A stretch of 64,000 nt of DNA from an uncultured Gammaproteobacteria bacterium. GTDB lineage: Bacteria > Pseudomonadota > Gammaproteobacteria > Pseudomonadales > Porticoccaceae. The notes beneath the pieces are model-generated. The model was not told where the DNA came from. It saw nothing but the letters and a program-made list of their open reading frames with translations, and did not search any database. Within the stretch, counting starts at the first letter, position 1; each line of letters begins with the position of its first letter. The stretch lies in NCBI GenBank assembly GCA_913058345.1, contig CAJXQR010000003.1, positions 124,001 through 188,000 on the forward strand, in the 5' to 3' direction. This document shows, piece after piece, positions 43,650 to 52,480 of the stretch. Position numbers and translations under genes: made by a program.

Positions 43650-44813
43650 CTAAGTGTCCCAGGCGTCTTTATAAAGTGTCACCATTTCGTCGACGGTAGG
43701 CACTTTGGGGTTGTTGTTGGGAGACCCCGACGCCAGCGCCTGCTCGGCCATGGTGTTGAGTAGCGAAAAATATTCTTCTTTATCAATGCCGTACTCTTTT
43801 GGCGATGGCACTTTTAAATCGATATTCAGTTGACGCAATTCAGCGAGCAAGCGTTTGACGGCTGCCGCGGTGTCACTGCCAGGTTTCACTAATCCCATGG
43901 CTTGTGCACATTCGGCATAACGCTCCATTGCAGCCTCGGCGGAAAAAGCGGTGACAAGGGGTAATAGCATGGCATTGCTAAGCCCGTGGGCAACATGAAA
44001 GAAAGCACCAATGGGGCGGCTCATACCGTGTACCAGACAGACAGAGGCATTAGAGAACGCCATGCCGGCTTGTGTAGCGGCTAGCATCATGGCCTCACGG
44101 GCAGCTTTGTTGCTGGGCTCGTTACAGGCACTGCGAATATTGAGGGCTATCAGGCCCATGGCCGATAGGGCGAGGGTGTCGGTGTAGGGGTTGTGCTTAG
44201 CACTAACATAGGCCTCGATGGCGTGGGTCAAACTGTCGATGCCCGTATCAGCGCTAGTGCGGTAAGGCACGCTAAAGGTCAGTTCGTAGTCGACAATGGC
44301 CGCTGCGGGCAGGCAGCCCAGGCCCATAATCAGCATTTTCTCATCGCTGGCTTTATCGGTAATGACTGTAACTTTAGTGACTTCTGAGCCGGTGCCGGCG
44401 GTGGTGGGTATGGCAATAACTGGCAGGCCGCTCTCGTTGGCCTGGTGGGGCACCTTGTAGTCGCGAATACTGCCGCCACCGTGGGCCAGCAGTGTCATGG
44501 CCTTGGCGGTGTCGATGGGACTGCCACCGCCGAGAGCGATAACGCAGTCGAAATCGCCCTGATTAATAATCTCAGCACCACGAATAACCACATCGTCAGT
44601 GGGCTCCGGCACCGTGTCGGCGAAGAGTTGCCAGGGGATATCCGCAGTATCTAAAACCTCAGTGATATGGCCCGTCTTGCCACTATCGCGCATATAGGGG
44701 TCGGAGACCAATAAAGGTTTCGAGCAAGCCAATTTGGCCATCACATCGACGATTTCAGCGACAGCGCCAGCGCCGATCAACATAATGCGCGGTGTCGTTA
44801 TGGTTGCTAGCAT
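43650..44813 (-). CDS. Iron-containing alcohol dehydrogenase
   Basis: A 387-residue group III dehydrogenase that interconverts alcohols and aldehydes with NAD(P). The cofactor loop CVIALGGGSPIDTAKAM and the metal-binding region LTHAIEAYVSAKHNPYTDTL followed by HGMSRPIGAFFHVAHGLSN carry the conserved Asp/His set. The closing part resembles fermentative ADH proteins. It precedes efpL on the same strand but is 75 bases away and likely separate. The aldehyde dehydrogenase at 34927 could take its product. Confidence 0.9.
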   Translation of the reverse strand: MLATITTPRIMLIGAGAVAEIVDVMAKLACSKPLLVSDPYMRDSGKTGHITEVLDTADIPWQLFADTVPEPTDDVVIRGAEIINQGDFDCVIALGGGSPIDTAKAMTLLAHGGGSIRDYKVPHQANESGLPVIAIPTTAGTGSEVTKVTVITDKASDEKMLIMGLGCLPAAAIVDYELTFSVPYRTSADTGIDSLTHAIEAYVSAKHNPYTDTLALSAMGLIALNIRSACNEPSNKAAREAMMLAATQAGMAFSNASVCLVHGMSRPIGAFFHVAHGLSNAMLLPLVTAFSAEAAMERYAECAQAMGLVKPGSDTAAAVKRLLAELRQLNIDLKVPSPKEYGIDKEEYFSLLNTMAEQALASGSPNNNPKVPTVDEMVTLYKDAWDT

Positions 44814-44888
44814 TCTTGTTTTCCTTCTTTTATTGCTTCGCTGATTAAATAATCGTGTCTCTCGACACGGGCCTGAATTTTAAGGACT

Positions 44889-45455
44889 TTACGCCCGCGA
44901 CATAAATTTACCAGTCACCGTATTCACTTTAACAACCTCGCCGGGCTCGAGATATTCGGGCACCTGAATCTCCAGGCCCGTTGTCAGCGTTGCCGGTTTG
45001 GTGCGTCCAGCGGCAGTGGCGCCTTTAATGCCAGGGGCAGTGTCGACTACCGTCATTGTTACCGATTGGGGTAGCTCTATGCCCAGTAGAGCGCCGTCCA
45101 TTATGAGCCCGGTGATGTCTTCAAGGCCGTCACTAATATAGGCGATCTGATCGGCTATCTCTTCACTATTCAAACCGTATTGGCTGTAGTCCTCGGCGTT
45201 CATAAACATGTAGGTGTCGCCATCGAGGTAGGAATACTGCAGGGGCACACGAATGCAATCGGCCTCTTTAAGGAAGTCATCACCCTTGTACGATTCGTCC
45301 AGCTTTTGGCCGGTTTTTAAGTTGGTAAAACGTATCTTATACAGTGTTGCGGCACCGCGAGAGGAGGGGCTTTTTGCCTCGACCTGCTTAACGGCATGAG
45401 GCACATTATTAATTTCAACAACGTGGCCTTTTTTTAATTCACTGGCTTTTGGCAC
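44889..45455 (-). CDS. yeiP: Elongation factor P-like protein (EfpL/YeiP)
   Basis: A 188-residue translation factor with three beta-barrel domains. The N-terminal loop reads AKSPSSRGAATLYKIRF, the EfpL form with an arginine at the tip instead of the lysine modified in EF-P. The C-terminal end has APGIKGATAAGRTKPATLTT and IQVPEYLEPGEVVKVNT. EfpL helps ribosomes past proline-rich and related stalling motifs without modification. The gene lies 38 bases after the enoyl-CoA hydratase gene on the same strand. Confidence 0.92.
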   Translation of the reverse strand: MPKASELKKGHVVEINNVPHAVKQVEAKSPSSRGAATLYKIRFTNLKTGQKLDESYKGDDFLKEADCIRVPLQYSYLDGDTYMFMNAEDYSQYGLNSEEIADQIAYISDGLEDITGLIMDGALLGIELPQSVTMTVVDTAPGIKGATAAGRTKPATLTTGLEIQVPEYLEPGEVVKVNTVTGKFMSRA

Positions 45456-45493
45456 TGCAAAGTTCCTTTGTGATTGATCAATAGAGTGGGTGT

Positions 45494-46282
45494 TTATTCG
45501 CCATTAAACGTGGGTTTTTTTCTGTCTTTAAATGCGGCGACACCGCCGAGTCCATCGCGGGTTCTCGCCATGGCGATAATCCCTTCCTCTTCAGCCACGA
45601 GTTGCTGTTGAAAGTTATTGTCGAAGCTATCCATTAAAAGCTGACGTGTACGACCAAAGGCGATAGTGGGCCCGCTGGCGAGTTGTTCGGCCAGGTTTTG
45701 TACGGTATTTGTGAGTGCCTCGGCGTCAACACATTGGTTGATTAAGCCCCAGTCTACGGCCTCGGCTGCACTTAAACGGCGATTAGTGATCATTAACTCT
45801 TCGGCTCGGCGCAGACCAATTTGGCGGGGCAGGTAGTAAGTGGCACTGCCGTCGGGGGTCATGCCAATGCCTGTATAAGCCATGGTAAAGCTAGCGTTTT
45901 TACTGGCGATTACAAAACTGCAGGAGCTCAGCAGTGATAAGCCCGCACCCGCAGCCACACCCTGCACACCGGCAATAAGGGGTGCGTTCATACTGGAGAA
46001 AGTTTCAACCGCTGGGTGGAAGGAATCGAGTAGTCGGCGCAGTGTGGCAGGTAGTTCGTCACCGGCTTTGGCAAACGTTAGCACATCGCCACCAGCACAG
46101 AATATTTTACCTTCGGCATCGAGAATTACCGCGCGGATGCCGGCTTCAGCGGCGCAAATTTTAGCGACTTCGTATAACTCATCGCCCATTGTGAAATTCA
46201 GCGCATTAGCCGCGTCGGGGCGAGCGAGGGTGATGCGGGCAATACTGCCTTCGCGTTGAAACTTAATGGCCTGGTAAGACAT
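45494..46282 (-). CDS. Enoyl-CoA hydratase/isomerase family protein
   Basis: This encodes 262 residues from ATG 46282, chosen because GAGG lies six bases upstream; the frame is open 16 codons further. The crotonase fold is seen in ITLARPDAANALNFTMGDEL, the oxyanion-hole segments AEGKIFCAGGDVLTFA and PLIAGVQGVAAGAGLSLLSS, and YTGIGMTPDGSATYYLPRQI. The glutamate pair of true hydratases is not clear, so isomerase or related activity is possible. It may serve beta-oxidation with the CoA-transferases nearby. Confidence 0.88.
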   Translation of the reverse strand: MSYQAIKFQREGSIARITLARPDAANALNFTMGDELYEVAKICAAEAGIRAVILDAEGKIFCAGGDVLTFAKAGDELPATLRRLLDSFHPAVETFSSMNAPLIAGVQGVAAGAGLSLLSSCSFVIASKNASFTMAYTGIGMTPDGSATYYLPRQIGLRRAEELMITNRRLSAAEAVDWGLINQCVDAEALTNTVQNLAEQLASGPTIAFGRTRQLLMDSFDNNFQQQLVAEEEGIIAMARTRDGLGGVAAFKDRKKPTFNGE

Positions 46283-46386
46283 GGGTGCCTCGTTTGTTAT
46301 TTTATGGAAGGCAAATAATACGCGCTGCACCCCGTGCTAGCTAGCATACGCTGCTAGAATAGCTGCTCGATTAAACGGGAGGCCCA

Positions 46387-46710
46387 ATGTCATATTTTAA
46401 ACAACATGTTTTTATCTGCACCAATCAGCGTAGTGATGGCCGCGCCAGCTGCGAAGACCACGGGGCCAGCGAATTACGGGCCTATTTGAAAAAACGTGTC
46501 AAAGAGGAAGGTCTTAATGGCCCCGGTGGGCTGCGCGTGAACAGCGCCGGTTGTCTCGACCGCTGTGCTCTGGGGCCAGTGATGGTGGTCTATCCTAACG
46601 AGACCTGGTATCGCTACCACTCGAAAGAAGATATCGATGAGATATTTGAAAGCCATTTAAAAAATGGCGAGAAAGTGCAGCACCTACGCATCTCTCCCAA
46701 ATACGATTAG
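46387..46710 (+). CDS. Thioredoxin-like [2Fe-2S] ferredoxin
   Basis: A 107-residue cytosolic redox protein. Four cysteines in the thioredoxin-like ferredoxin layout bind the cluster: CTNQRSDGRASCED near the start and NSAGCLDRCALGPVMVVYP in the middle. The YRYHSKEDIDEIFESHLKNG helix is typical of the family. These proteins shuttle electrons; the partner is not evident. It is divergent from the enoyl-CoA hydratase gene and convergent with the HAD hydrolase gene. Confidence 0.9.
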   Translation: MSYFKQHVFICTNQRSDGRASCEDHGASELRAYLKKRVKEEGLNGPGGLRVNSAGCLDRCALGPVMVVYPNETWYRYHSKEDIDEIFESHLKNGEKVQHLRISPKYD

Positions 46711-46742
46711 GCCACGATGCGTTCAGAGCGTCTGATGTTTTG

Positions 46743-47384
46743 TTACAGCTCTATACCCAACACCGCACCTAAATCTTCAATCGCCTGTTCCTGAGACAGC
46801 ACTTTAATGGTTGTCATACCCAGCTGACGAGCGGGCTTAAGATTAATACCCAGGTCATCGAGGTACACCACATTGGCAGGGTCTACGCCCATGCGTTCAC
46901 AGGCGAGCTGGTAAATCTCGGGCTGGGGTTTGCGTATGCCTTCTTTACTCGACTCAATGACGAAGTCAAACAGGCTCATGACGGCACTCACTTCGGCGGC
47001 ATTTTCTGGTGAGCGAGACATGCCCGGGCCTTTACCGGCGCGCACGTTATTGGTCAGGCAGGATATTTTATAGTCCTGCTTGCAGCGTTTAAGCACTTCT
47101 ACCATCCGTGGGCGCACATTGCCGGCGAGCAGTTTGATGACATCTTTGCCGCTAATGCGATGACCCGCGGCGTGGGATTCTTCTTCGAAGGCGGCGTCAA
47201 ATTCTTCCACCGACATTTGGTTGGATTCAAATTGGGCCCAGGCATTGGTTTCAGGGTTTGTGTTATTGATGCCACGGATAAAGTCTTTCGGATAACCGTT
47301 TTTTTCTTCAAAGCGATTAAAGGATTCGAAGGGGGAGGAGGTGATAACACCGCCGAAGTCCCAAAGTATTGCTTCTATGGCCAT
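46743..47384 (-). CDS. HAD-superfamily hydrolase
   Basis: This encodes 213 residues from ATG 47384, with GGAG nine bases upstream; an open frame 45 codons longer lacks family-like sequence. HAD motifs: WDFGGVITSSPFESF, where the usual second Asp of DxD is Gly, then SCLTNN, the Lys in EGIRKPQPEIYQLAC and VVYLDDLGINLKPARQLGM. DFGGV is the form seen in dehalogenase/epoxide hydrolase N-domain relatives. Substrate unknown. Confidence 0.85.
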   Translation of the reverse strand: MAIEAILWDFGGVITSSPFESFNRFEEKNGYPKDFIRGINNTNPETNAWAQFESNQMSVEEFDAAFEEESHAAGHRISGKDVIKLLAGNVRPRMVEVLKRCKQDYKISCLTNNVRAGKGPGMSRSPENAAEVSAVMSLFDFVIESSKEGIRKPQPEIYQLACERMGVDPANVVYLDDLGINLKPARQLGMTTIKVLSQEQAIEDLGAVLGIEL

Positions 47385-47732
47385 GGATCGATTTTCTCCC
47401 AGCAAGGCTTGCGTTGTTCCCCCGTTACAAAAAGGGAGGTGGGTATGACTATGCGCCGCTATCATAGGGGGTGGGGCACTGAGCTGCAAATACAGGGGCT
47501 GCAAATTCTGAATACTCAACCAGTGACTGGACTTAGTTGTTCAGAACAAGCTTGGTTACTCAAAATAAGGCGTAGCATAGACAGGCAGCGTAGAGGCTAA
47601 TATCCTTGCCGCCTCGAATGTAGGCTGTGTTTTCCTATTATCAAGGTCCCCGTTATCGGGTACTGGCACATTATTTTGTATAGGCACGTTGTCGCTTCGC
47701 GCTATTGTCTTACGTTATTGAAGGTGTATTGC

Positions 47733-48899
47733 ATGAAATTAGAAGGTATTAAAGTACTCGATTTATCACTGTTTTTACCGGGGCCACTGTTAACGCAAAT
47801 GATGGCTGATCACGGCGCAGAGGTGATCAAACTCGAGCCCATTAATGGGGGTGAGCCCAATCGCGAAATTGGCCCCAAAATCGACGGCATGACGGTGTAT
47901 TTCTCCAATACTCACCGTGGCAAAAAAAGCATTCAGCTCAACCTGAAAACTGATGAAGGCAAACAAATGGCCCTGAAGTTGGCCGAGTCTGCTGACGTGG
48001 TGGTTGAAGCGTTTCGCCCCGGTGTCGCCGCCCGTTTAGGTGTCGACTACGAATCCATTAAGGCCCGCAATCCGGGTATTGTTTACGCGTCTTTGTCGGC
48101 CTTTGGCCAGACAGGCCCTTATATTAAAAAGCCTGCCCACGATCTGGCGACCGAAGCCTATGCCGGTATTCTCAGTGTCAATCTGGGTTTTGATGGCAAG
48201 CCAGCGATCCCCGCTATTCCCAATGCTGACATGCTCTGCTCAATGATGGGTTTGTCGGGCGTGCTGATGGCCCTGTTGCGCCGTAAAGAGACGGGCGAGG
48301 GTGACTATATCGATCTGGCAATGATGGATTCATTGATGGCCTGTGTGCCGAATAATATGGGTACGGTGTTTAGCGAGAAAAAACCTCCAGTGGTAAAAGA
48401 AGAGCGCACCTGGGGTGGCTACGCCATGTACAACATCTACGAGACAAAGGACAATAAATACGTGGTGCTAGGCGCCTCCGAAATGCACTTTGCGGTAGAA
48501 GTACTGAATAAAATGGAACGCCCAGACTTAATTCCCTTCTGCGAGCCACCTCCCGGGCCGACTCAAAACCCGGTGAAAGAATTTCTCACCGAAACCTTTT
48601 TGACAAAAACCCAAGCGGAGTGGGTTGAGTGGTTTGATGGTGTCGAAGCCGCTTTTGCGCCGGTCAATAATTTACGCGAGGGTGCCGATGACCCACAGAT
48701 TCGCGCTCGGGAAATGATTATTGAGGATGAGAAAGGACGCGAACATATTGGCATCCCCATTAAGTTTAAAAACGAACCGGGCAAAGTGAATTTTGCCGCG
48801 CCCGAGCTCGGTGCTGATAACGAGAGTGTCGCTCTGGAGCTGGGTTTCACCGCTGAGCAAATTCAGGTGATGAAAGAAAAGGGTGTTTTCGGTCGTTAA
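47733..48899 (+). CDS. CaiB/BaiF CoA-transferase (second copy)
   Basis: A 388-residue family III CoA-transferase related to alpha-methylacyl-CoA racemases. It begins MKLEGIKVLDLSLFLPGPLL and has GAEVIKLEPINGG, the catalytic Asp in IKKPAHDLATEAYAGILSVN and the AFGQTGPY turn. The start is ATG 47733 with GAAGGTG upstream. It differs clearly from the copy at 37503, so each likely acts on its own acyl group. A strong terminator follows. Its role with the F420 genes 1.7 kb away is unknown. Confidence 0.9.
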   Translation: MKLEGIKVLDLSLFLPGPLLTQMMADHGAEVIKLEPINGGEPNREIGPKIDGMTVYFSNTHRGKKSIQLNLKTDEGKQMALKLAESADVVVEAFRPGVAARLGVDYESIKARNPGIVYASLSAFGQTGPYIKKPAHDLATEAYAGILSVNLGFDGKPAIPAIPNADMLCSMMGLSGVLMALLRRKETGEGDYIDLAMMDSLMACVPNNMGTVFSEKKPPVVKEERTWGGYAMYNIYETKDNKYVVLGASEMHFAVEVLNKMERPDLIPFCEPPPGPTQNPVKEFLTETFLTKTQAEWVEWFDGVEAAFAPVNNLREGADDPQIRAREMIIEDEKGREHIGIPIKFKNEPGKVNFAAPELGADNESVALELGFTAEQIQVMKEKGVFGR

Positions 48900-48922
48900 T
48901 CGTTCGTAGTTGATCATAGGTA

Positions 48923-48955
48923 GTGGGCCGCTATTTTATAGTGGTCCACGTTTTT
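48923..48955 (+). terminator. Rho-independent terminator after the CoA-transferase gene
   Basis: GTGGGCCGCTAT at 48923-48934 pairs with ATAGTGGTCCAC at 48938-48949 (two G-U pairs) around TTT, followed by G and five T. It lies 24 bases past the stop. Confidence 0.8.
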
Positions 48956-49245
48956 CTATTTTGCCTTTGTTGGCAAGTGGCCAATACGTTTAGTTCTGTA
49001 TTTAAGACGAAAAAAGTCTCCCTTCCCTTTGCCAAAACTCACAATTAAGTCAATAGCCTGACAACTAACGCTGGTGGTCAACGAGCGATAGCTAGTCTTT
49101 CTGGTTTTGGAAAGACTAGCTAATCATTTCAACACTCGATTTTATTCCCTTTGTTGTCTCGAGTTGCCCCAGTCAGACTTGCCAGGGAGATTGAGTTTAA
49201 CGATAAGAGCAGTAACGACCCTCACGCCTCACGCCTCCCGCGCAA

Positions 49246-49554
49246 GTGCCACGTTTCCCGTTAATGGTGACGGCATTTGCCATTACAGCCGTCAACTTTA
49301 TGAACGTGCTGGACTTGACGATTGCCGTAGTGGTGGCGCCGTTAATTGCCGGTACCCTGGGCGCGTCGCCATCACAGGGTACCTGGATACTGACCATCTA
49401 CAGAGTGTGGCTGGCGACTGTTCAAGCCTCGACGCTCGGCCTGGATGACACCTTCATGGTTTGCATCTGGGTAGCAGTGCCAGTGCTATTTTTGGCGATG
49501 TTTATTCCTGCCAAGCTGGGTCCAAAGCCGCCCAATGAGAACGACATTGGTTGA
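49246..49554 (+). pseudogene. DHA2/EmrB-type drug exporter with an internal deletion
   Basis: The 102-codon frame joins two distant ends of one gene family. The first 55 residues (ITAVNFMNVLDLTIAVVVAP then LIAGTLGASPSQGTWILTIY) are helix 1 and loop of EmrB-like MFS exporters. The last 45 (QASTLGLDDTFMVCIWVAVP then VLFLAMFIP) are the final helix. About 400 residues that should lie between are missing, with the join near RVWLAT (about 49403). The frame is intact across the join. A working 14-helix exporter is impossible; a small membrane peptide may still be made. Confidence 0.75.
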
Positions 49555-49591
49555 TGTGTTGGGTTGATTGACGAGTGATGTTCTTTATTGG

Positions 49592-50443
49592 CTAGGGCGA
49601 GCCGCTAGCGGGTACATCAACCTGGGCAATTTCGACTCTCGATGCCGCCTTGCCCCTGCCCATATCCTGAATAGAACCCTGATAGGTCAAGCCAAATAAG
49701 GTGCAGCCGTCGGGACCACCGAGGGTGCAGGCAACGGGGGAGCGTTTGACGACTTTAACCCGATGAGTGATTTCGCCACCTTCCAGCACGCGAATAAAAT
49801 GATCTTGATTAAAGGCGGCGAGCCACACAGCGCCCTCGGCATCGAGGCAAATGCCATCCGGTGCAGCATCGCCGAGGTCGGCAAATACGCGGCGATCACT
49901 CAGAGATCCATCGTCGTTAATAGTAAAAGCGGTAAGCCTTTGCGCCCACGACTCGGCGACGATTAAGGTTTTTCCATCGGGCGTAACCACTGGGCCATTG
50001 GGTACGGCGAGATCAGTGGCCACTTCGCGCACGTCACCATTGGCCGTGACCAACACAAAATTGGTCGGCTTAAATTTCTCTTGATTAAGGAGATCAAAAC
50101 CAATATTCCCCACATATGCATTGCCTTTTTTGTCGACCACCATGTCGTTAATTTCATAGGGGCAAAGAGCCGACAGGTCGGCGTGTCGTTCAAGCTTGCC
50201 ATTGATTAGCTTCATTAATTGACGGTCGTGCATCGAAATAATTAGCGGTGTGCCATCGGGTAAAAAACCAATGCCCGAGGGCTTGCCGGGTACATCGACA
50301 ACCTTGCTGCGCTGGCCATCCATTGTCAGTGTGTAGACCGCGTGGCCGTGTATATCGGATAGCCAAAGTTTGTCTCCACGCCAGCGCGGACCCTCGAGAA
50401 AAACAAAGTCGTCGGCAAATACCGTTGTCGATGATTCTTTCAT
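49592..50443 (-). CDS. SMP-30/gluconolactonase family protein
   Basis: A 283-residue six-bladed propeller enzyme of the SMP-30/gluconolactonase/LRE family, lactone hydrolases that need a divalent metal. The metal-site Glu in DFVFLEGPRWRGDKLWLSDI, the Asn in VATDLAVPNGPVVTPDGKTL and the Asp in DAAPDGICLDAEGAVWLAAF fit the catalytic set. No signal peptide is seen. It is divergent from the LLM oxidoreductase gene with a 130-base shared promoter region, so joint control with the F420-linked genes is possible. The substrate is likely a lactone of unknown kind. Confidence 0.88.
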   Translation of the reverse strand: MKESSTTVFADDFVFLEGPRWRGDKLWLSDIHGHAVYTLTMDGQRSKVVDVPGKPSGIGFLPDGTPLIISMHDRQLMKLINGKLERHADLSALCPYEINDMVVDKKGNAYVGNIGFDLLNQEKFKPTNFVLVTANGDVREVATDLAVPNGPVVTPDGKTLIVAESWAQRLTAFTINDDGSLSDRRVFADLGDAAPDGICLDAEGAVWLAAFNQDHFIRVLEGGEITHRVKVVKRSPVACTLGGPDGCTLFGLTYQGSIQDMGRGKAASRVEIAQVDVPASGSP

Positions 50444-50573
50444 GGTAGCTCCAATGTTTTAATTTATTATTTGTTGGATAAGTTTGTTTGCAGCAAGCAT
50501 ATTGTAAAAAGGTATCTACGCTTATAGCGTAAAGTGCCAGAAAATAATAATAATTAGAAAGGAGTTTGCACTC

Positions 50574-51614
50574 ATGCTCGATATCGGAATTCTTTTGATG
50601 TTTCGCAACCCGCCCTTTAACCGCATAGACTGGGGGACCATTTATCGTAATGAACTGGATCACGCCGTTGCCGCAGAGACGCTGGGCTACGATCATGTTT
50701 GGCTCAGCGAGCACCACTTTGTTGAAGACGGTTACTCTCCTTCGGTGTTGCCGATAGCAGCGGCTATTGCGGCCCGTACCGAGAAAGTGCGCATTGGTAC
50801 TTATGTGCTCTTACTACCGCTGCACAACCCGGTGCGAGTGGCCGAAGATGCCGCGACGGTTGATGTGATTTCCGGCGGGCGTTTTGATCTGGGCATGGGG
50901 CTGGGTTATCGCCCGGGTGAATTTACCGGCATGGGTATTAGTTCGAAAGAAAGGGGCGCACGGCTGGCCGAGGGCTTGCCGTTGGTGCAGGCGATGATGA
51001 ATGGTGAAAAGGTCAGCCACAATGGCCGTTTTAATCAATATACCGACCTTCAATTGTTTCCGCCGCCAGTGCAGCAACCTTTCCCCATTTGGGTGGGCGC
51101 GCGGGGTGATAAAGCGTTAGATCGAGCCGCACGGCTGGGTTGCCATCTAGCGTCGACGGGTGCGGTAGAGCATCGCTTGAAATATATGGAAGCCCTGCGC
51201 CGTCATGGCCGCGACCCGGATAACTTCAATATCGCCCACCTGCTGATTTGCTATGTTGCGGACAGCGACGAACAGGCCTGGGACGATTGCGCCGAGCCCC
51301 TGCACCATGTGATGAGCGAATATCAGGCCTGGGCCGAGGAGTCAGGCGATGCGACCGGCGATGGCGTTGCCGAAAGTGTTGTGCCTTCACCGGCAGAGCT
51401 GAAAAAGACGCGCTACTGTGAAAGCTTTGGTCGCTCGGCTATTATTGGCAGCCCCGAAACGGTGTTGACCCAGTTATTAGCGGCACATGAAGAATCACCG
51501 GGCACACACCTGACATTAATGATGTCGTTGCCCGGGGCAGAGCCGCGCAGAACGCGCCACAGTATGGAGCTGTTTGCCAGTGAGGTGATGCCTCAGCTTA
51601 AAGCTCAAACTTAA
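50574..51614 (+). CDS. LLM-class flavin/F420-dependent oxidoreductase
   Basis: A 346-residue enzyme with the TIM-barrel fold of bacterial luciferases. Hallmarks are LGYDHVWLSEHHFVEDGYSP, ARTEKVRIGTYVLLLPLHNP and VDVISGGRFDLGMGLGYRPG. The family uses either FMNH2 or F420; an F420 pathway starts 860 bases on in the same direction, which favours F420. AAAGGAG stands nine bases before ATG 50574. It could be the consumer of reduced F420 made by the next gene. Substrate is unknown. Confidence 0.85.
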   Translation: MLDIGILLMFRNPPFNRIDWGTIYRNELDHAVAAETLGYDHVWLSEHHFVEDGYSPSVLPIAAAIAARTEKVRIGTYVLLLPLHNPVRVAEDAATVDVISGGRFDLGMGLGYRPGEFTGMGISSKERGARLAEGLPLVQAMMNGEKVSHNGRFNQYTDLQLFPPPVQQPFPIWVGARGDKALDRAARLGCHLASTGAVEHRLKYMEALRRHGRDPDNFNIAHLLICYVADSDEQAWDDCAEPLHHVMSEYQAWAEESGDATGDGVAESVVPSPAELKKTRYCESFGRSAIIGSPETVLTQLLAAHEESPGTHLTLMMSLPGAEPRRTRHSMELFASEVMPQLKAQT

Positions 51615-51728
51615 GAATGCAGCCTCACTATTATTTATAGGCTTTGTTTCAAGGGGTACACAATATTATTAACACGCTTATGCCCTTGATTAGCGGGGTA
51701 GTTAAAGCATAAAAGAAGGCGGTAAGTA

Positions 51729-52415
51729 GTGAGTAGTGCAGACAATACAGATAAAAAACCGGTAATAGCAATCCTTGGCGGCAGTGGCGATCTCGGCGGT
51801 GGCCTCGCCCTGCGCTGGGCAACGGCGGGTTATGAAGTGATTATCGGTTCACGTACCGAAGAAAAGGCACAAGCGGCGGTTGAAGAATTAAACGCCCGCG
51901 ACTTGTCTATTCCCGCTCGCGCCATGACCAACGAAGCGGCAGCGGCGGCCGGTGAAGTCGTGGCGATGACCGTGCCCTTTGCCAATCATCAATCGACCCT
52001 CGAGGCGATTCGCGAAGCGGTGCAGGGTAAAGTCTTTATTGACGTTACAGTGCCACTCATGCCGCCAAAGGTGGGCACCGTACAAATGCCCGAGGGCGGT
52101 TCTGCCTGCATACAGTCTCAGACATTTCTGGGTGATGAGGTGAAAGTGGTTTCCGCCTATCAAAATGTGGCGGCTGCGCATTTGAACAACCTCGAGCATA
52201 CCCCGGACTGTGACGTACTGGTTTGTGGCAATGATAAAGAGGCCTGTGCACTGGTTGTTTCACTCACCGAAGCGGCGGGTATGAGGGGCTGGCATGCGGG
52301 GCCGATCGCCAACTCTGTCGTTGCCGAAGCCATGACCTCGGTACTGATTACCCTTAATCGACGTTACAAAATCCCCGGTGCCGGCTTTAGCATTACTGGC
52401 AAACCCGGGGTTTAA
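51729..52415 (+). CDS. npdG: NADPH:F420 reductase-like protein
   Basis: A 228-residue dinucleotide-binding protein. The Rossmann loop AILGGSGDLGGGLALRWATA and the NADP-fixing EVIIGSRTEEKA match F420-dependent NADP reductases (Fno/NpdG). KVVSAYQNVAAAHLNNLEHT and NRRYKIPGAGFSITGKPGV also fit this family, which passes hydride between NADPH and F420. The start is GTG 51729, with AGGCGG upstream. Position between an LLM oxidoreductase and cofE makes the F420 role very likely. Confidence 0.88.
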   Translation: MSSADNTDKKPVIAILGGSGDLGGGLALRWATAGYEVIIGSRTEEKAQAAVEELNARDLSIPARAMTNEAAAAAGEVVAMTVPFANHQSTLEAIREAVQGKVFIDVTVPLMPPKVGTVQMPEGGSACIQSQTFLGDEVKVVSAYQNVAAAHLNNLEHTPDCDVLVCGNDKEACALVVSLTEAAGMRGWHAGPIANSVVAEAMTSVLITLNRRYKIPGAGFSITGKPGV

Positions 52416-52480
52416 ATGTTGTCTGAAGATCCTACAGCGCTGCCTGAGGCTGCGCTAATTACTAACGTGTGCCTGTGTCG

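Noticed and set aside
49107-49448. 113-residue frame overlapping the exporter remnant
   Set aside because: The overlapping frame at 49246-49554 shows clear EmrB-like sequence; this one does not.
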